Source: Clitopilus passeckerianus | Lineage: Eukaryota > Basidiomycota > Agaricomycetes > Agaricales > Entolomataceae | Direction: 5' to 3' | Length of the DNA stretch: 64,000 nucleotides | Assembly (NCBI GenBank): GCA_944990035.1 | Contig: CALYLX010000126.1 | Span: forward strand, 1,984,001 to 2,048,000 | Shown: piece after piece, positions 62,322 to 64,000 of the stretch | Numbering within the stretch: the first letter of the stretch is position 1 | Layout of the letters: each line of letters starts with the position of its first letter | Notes under the pieces: generated by a model | Database searches by the model: none | What the model was told of the DNA's origin: nothing | What the model saw: the letters and a program-made list of their open reading frames with translations, nothing else | Program-made: the position numbers and the translations under genes

Positions 62322-63412
62322 TTAAGCGGGAGGAGCCGCAGCTTTATCTGCAGCAGGGGCAGGGATGGCCTTCTTCGCGCCAGTAATAGCCATACGGCAG
62401 TAACGAATATTGACGTCGCTCATTTTCCCCAAATTATTTGGCTTATCCTCAGCAGCAGGAGTAGTAGCTGCCTTTTCGGCACTCGCTGAGCTGCTCGCAG
62501 CTGCAGAGCTAGAGGTCGCAGAAGAGCTAGCAGAGGACGAAGCCGCGGAAGAAGACGCGACCTCTTCAACTTTAGGGGTCTCCTTCGCCACCTCGGGTGT
62601 CCAGGTAGGGGTAGGCTTTGGCTCGGGCTTCCATTGGGACGGTTCAGGCTTCCAGGTGGTTTTCAACTCGACCACGGGGGGAGTCCACTTGGGCTTGGGG
62701 GGTGGGGGAGGTGCGCCTCCTCCTCCTCCTCCATTGAAGGTCCAGGAACCGGTGATGATACCAACGGACTCAGGGGCGAAGAAGCGGAAGAGGCCACGGG
62801 AGAGGTCGAGGCCGCCGAATGGGCATCCAGGGCACTGGACAAAATGTATGAATATAATGAATAACAGGTTATTCATGGAGACGAGAAACATACCCTGTCG
62901 GTGATGGTAGCTTGGGTAGTCTTGCCGTTGAAGGTCATAGTAATGACTTCACCACAGTGAGGTCCAGGGTAACCACTGCCAAATTGCTAGAAACGGACGT
63001 GTCGCGTCATGAGTGTGAAAAGTCTCCAAGAAGTGCGCGGTTGAACATACAGCAGCGTTAAGGGCGACAATCTAGGAGCACAGTCAGAACAAAAATTCAC
63101 ATAGAACAAGTAAAGTGACACGTACAAAGTCAGTCTCGACATTGACTTTTCCACAAGCACCACTGTCAATTCCCAAGGTCAGTGTCTAATGAACGGAGGC
63201 AATTACTCGGTGTCGGGTGTGACGATCCCGACGACTTACAGGCCAACGTCATAGAAACTCCATCGTGCGCTTTCGTATCGTTTCTGCAATCCGTTCTCCT
63301 CACTTCTCTTTGCCAAATCAGCATGGTGGCGACGGTGAGCGTTGTGCGAACCAGCGGCCAGGACAGCTGGCAACGCGAGAGCAAGTGTGAATAGAGAAGC
63401 GGCGGTCTTCAT
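62322..63412 (-). CDS. secreted DPBB (expansin/loosenin-like) protein 2
   Basis: Paralogue of DPBB 1. The start at 63412 gives MKTAASLFTLALALPAVLAA as signal peptide. His-rich AHRRHHADLAKR and GLQKR then show two KR sites, as in copy 1. The DPBB core is ESARWSFYDVG, NAAQFGSGYPGPHC, MTFNGKTTQATITDRCPGC and FGGLDLSRGLFRFFA. A GGGGGGAPPPPP linker and WKP repeats follow, then a poly-Ala/Ser tail (SSSAASSSASSSATSSS) and ...MAITGAKKAIPAPA. The DECPGC motif of copy 1 is DRCPGC here. It is likely secreted and active on cell-wall polysaccharide. The long Ala/Ser tail is probably O-glycosylated. Confidence 0.87.
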
Positions 63413-63934
63413 GCTAATAGAGTGTATGAGGGCTTTTTAAAAGGAATGTGAGGTGTCTAAAGAGAGACTATGGTCAGGAAAGTTCTAGGAAGGTCAAGGG
63501 CCTGAAGAAAGGCGTTGAAGGTCAAGTTCAAGTCGTTCCAGCTGGATTTTAGTAGCTTGCTCGCTTCGGCTAGCGCCTAAATTGGGGGTCCATTGTGTTA
63601 GCCGAGGCTATTGACAAATAGGAACAAACTACCGATCAAGGTTCTTTCCGAATGCGGACGAAATTTCGAATTCGAAGTTATGGAAGAACCAAAGAACAAT
63701 TCAATTCTACGTGGACAGCGACAAGAAACAAACGAGGGAGGGCGCTGTACATGCAGCTACATACGTATCAAACGCTACGAAAGTATGTACACAGAATTAC
63801 AGCACCCGGGGTATATTCCTGTATAGCCCACAAAGCACATAATAAATAGAGTATGCGATGCGAGAATGGTATTGACCAAGTATTGACACGACGAGAACCC
63901 AACAAGAAAACAAACAGCAGCGTTAGGTCCAAGC
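63413..63934. other. intergenic
   Basis: About 520 bases: promoter of DPBB 2 and 3' region of the truncated gene at the right edge. No gene. Confidence 0.5.
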
Positions 63935-64000
63935 CTAAGCATCACCTGCACCTGCACCGATCGCGATGGCAGCAAACGCCAACAGGGCTTGGTTGAGTTC
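63935..64000 (-). CDS. C-terminal end of a third DPBB-type gene, cut by the right edge
   Basis: The last 21 codons before the stop at 63935 read ELNQALLAFAAIAIGAGAG followed by DA. The hydrophobic, Ala/Gly-rich end resembles the C-terminus of DPBB 1 (NLNVFGSVMINLGGIAIAGA), in the same orientation and at a similar spacing. A third array member is the simplest reading, but 21 residues are weak evidence. Confidence 0.4.
   Translation of the reverse strand, partial: ELNQALLAFAAIAIGAGAGDA

Overview
The window is nuclear DNA of a filamentous basidiomycete fungus, most likely an agaricomycete (mushroom-forming) species. Genes are dense and broken by many introns of about 44-70 bases with GTRNGT-type donors. 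Protein types point the same way: a GDS1 winged-helix regulator, secreted double-psi beta-barrel (expansin/loosenin-like) proteins with TWKP linkers, DUF1399 proteins with Cys/Gly tails, secreted S41 peptidases, and membrane proteins with a Ser/Thr stalk and one membrane segment. I saw no transposon, rRNA, tRNA or CRISPR array. Gene calls were made by reading the translations, splicing by eye and recognising families. No database search was run.

Layout, left to right: a possible 3' tail of a gene cut at the left edge; a single-pass membrane protein (-); two tandem M1 aminopeptidases (-, 2.4-11.1 kb); a large protein with a helical N-terminus, long disordered middle and C-terminal coiled coil that I propose is a divergent meiotic axis protein of the Red1/SYCP2 type (-, 11.5-15.9 kb); a bestrophin-family channel (+); the 24-kDa subunit of respiratory complex I (-); an AKR7-type aldo/keto reductase (+); TEL2 (-); two tandem DUF1399 proteins (-, 25.4-31.3 kb); a secreted S41 peptidase (+); linker histone H1 copy 1 (-); a degenerate long-chain acyl-CoA synthetase-like protein (+); linker histone H1 copy 2 (+); a GDS1/APSES-type transcription factor (+); a JSN1/PUF-family RNA-binding protein (+); a small possibly myristoylated protein (+); an MDR oxidoreductase (+); a second AKR7 reductase (-); an FMP25-like RCC1-repeat mitochondrial protein (+); a Ser-rich/basic protein of unknown function (+); and an array of secreted DPBB proteins (-), the third cut by the right edge.

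The genes do not form one pathway. The strongest pattern is local gene duplication: five families have two or three members here (M1 aminopeptidase, DUF1399, histone H1, AKR7, DPBB). Comparing paralogues shows the most solid unusual feature, GC-AG introns with a GCAAGT donor. In two paralogue pairs one copy has GT and the other GC at the same intron position, and a third likely case lies in the membrane-protein gene. Three genes (the membrane protein, H1 copy 1, the GDS1/APSES gene) each read cleanly only if one base is corrected. In the GDS1/APSES gene the break falls in a perfect 11-bp inverted repeat. These may be assembly indels or real lesions and need reads to decide.
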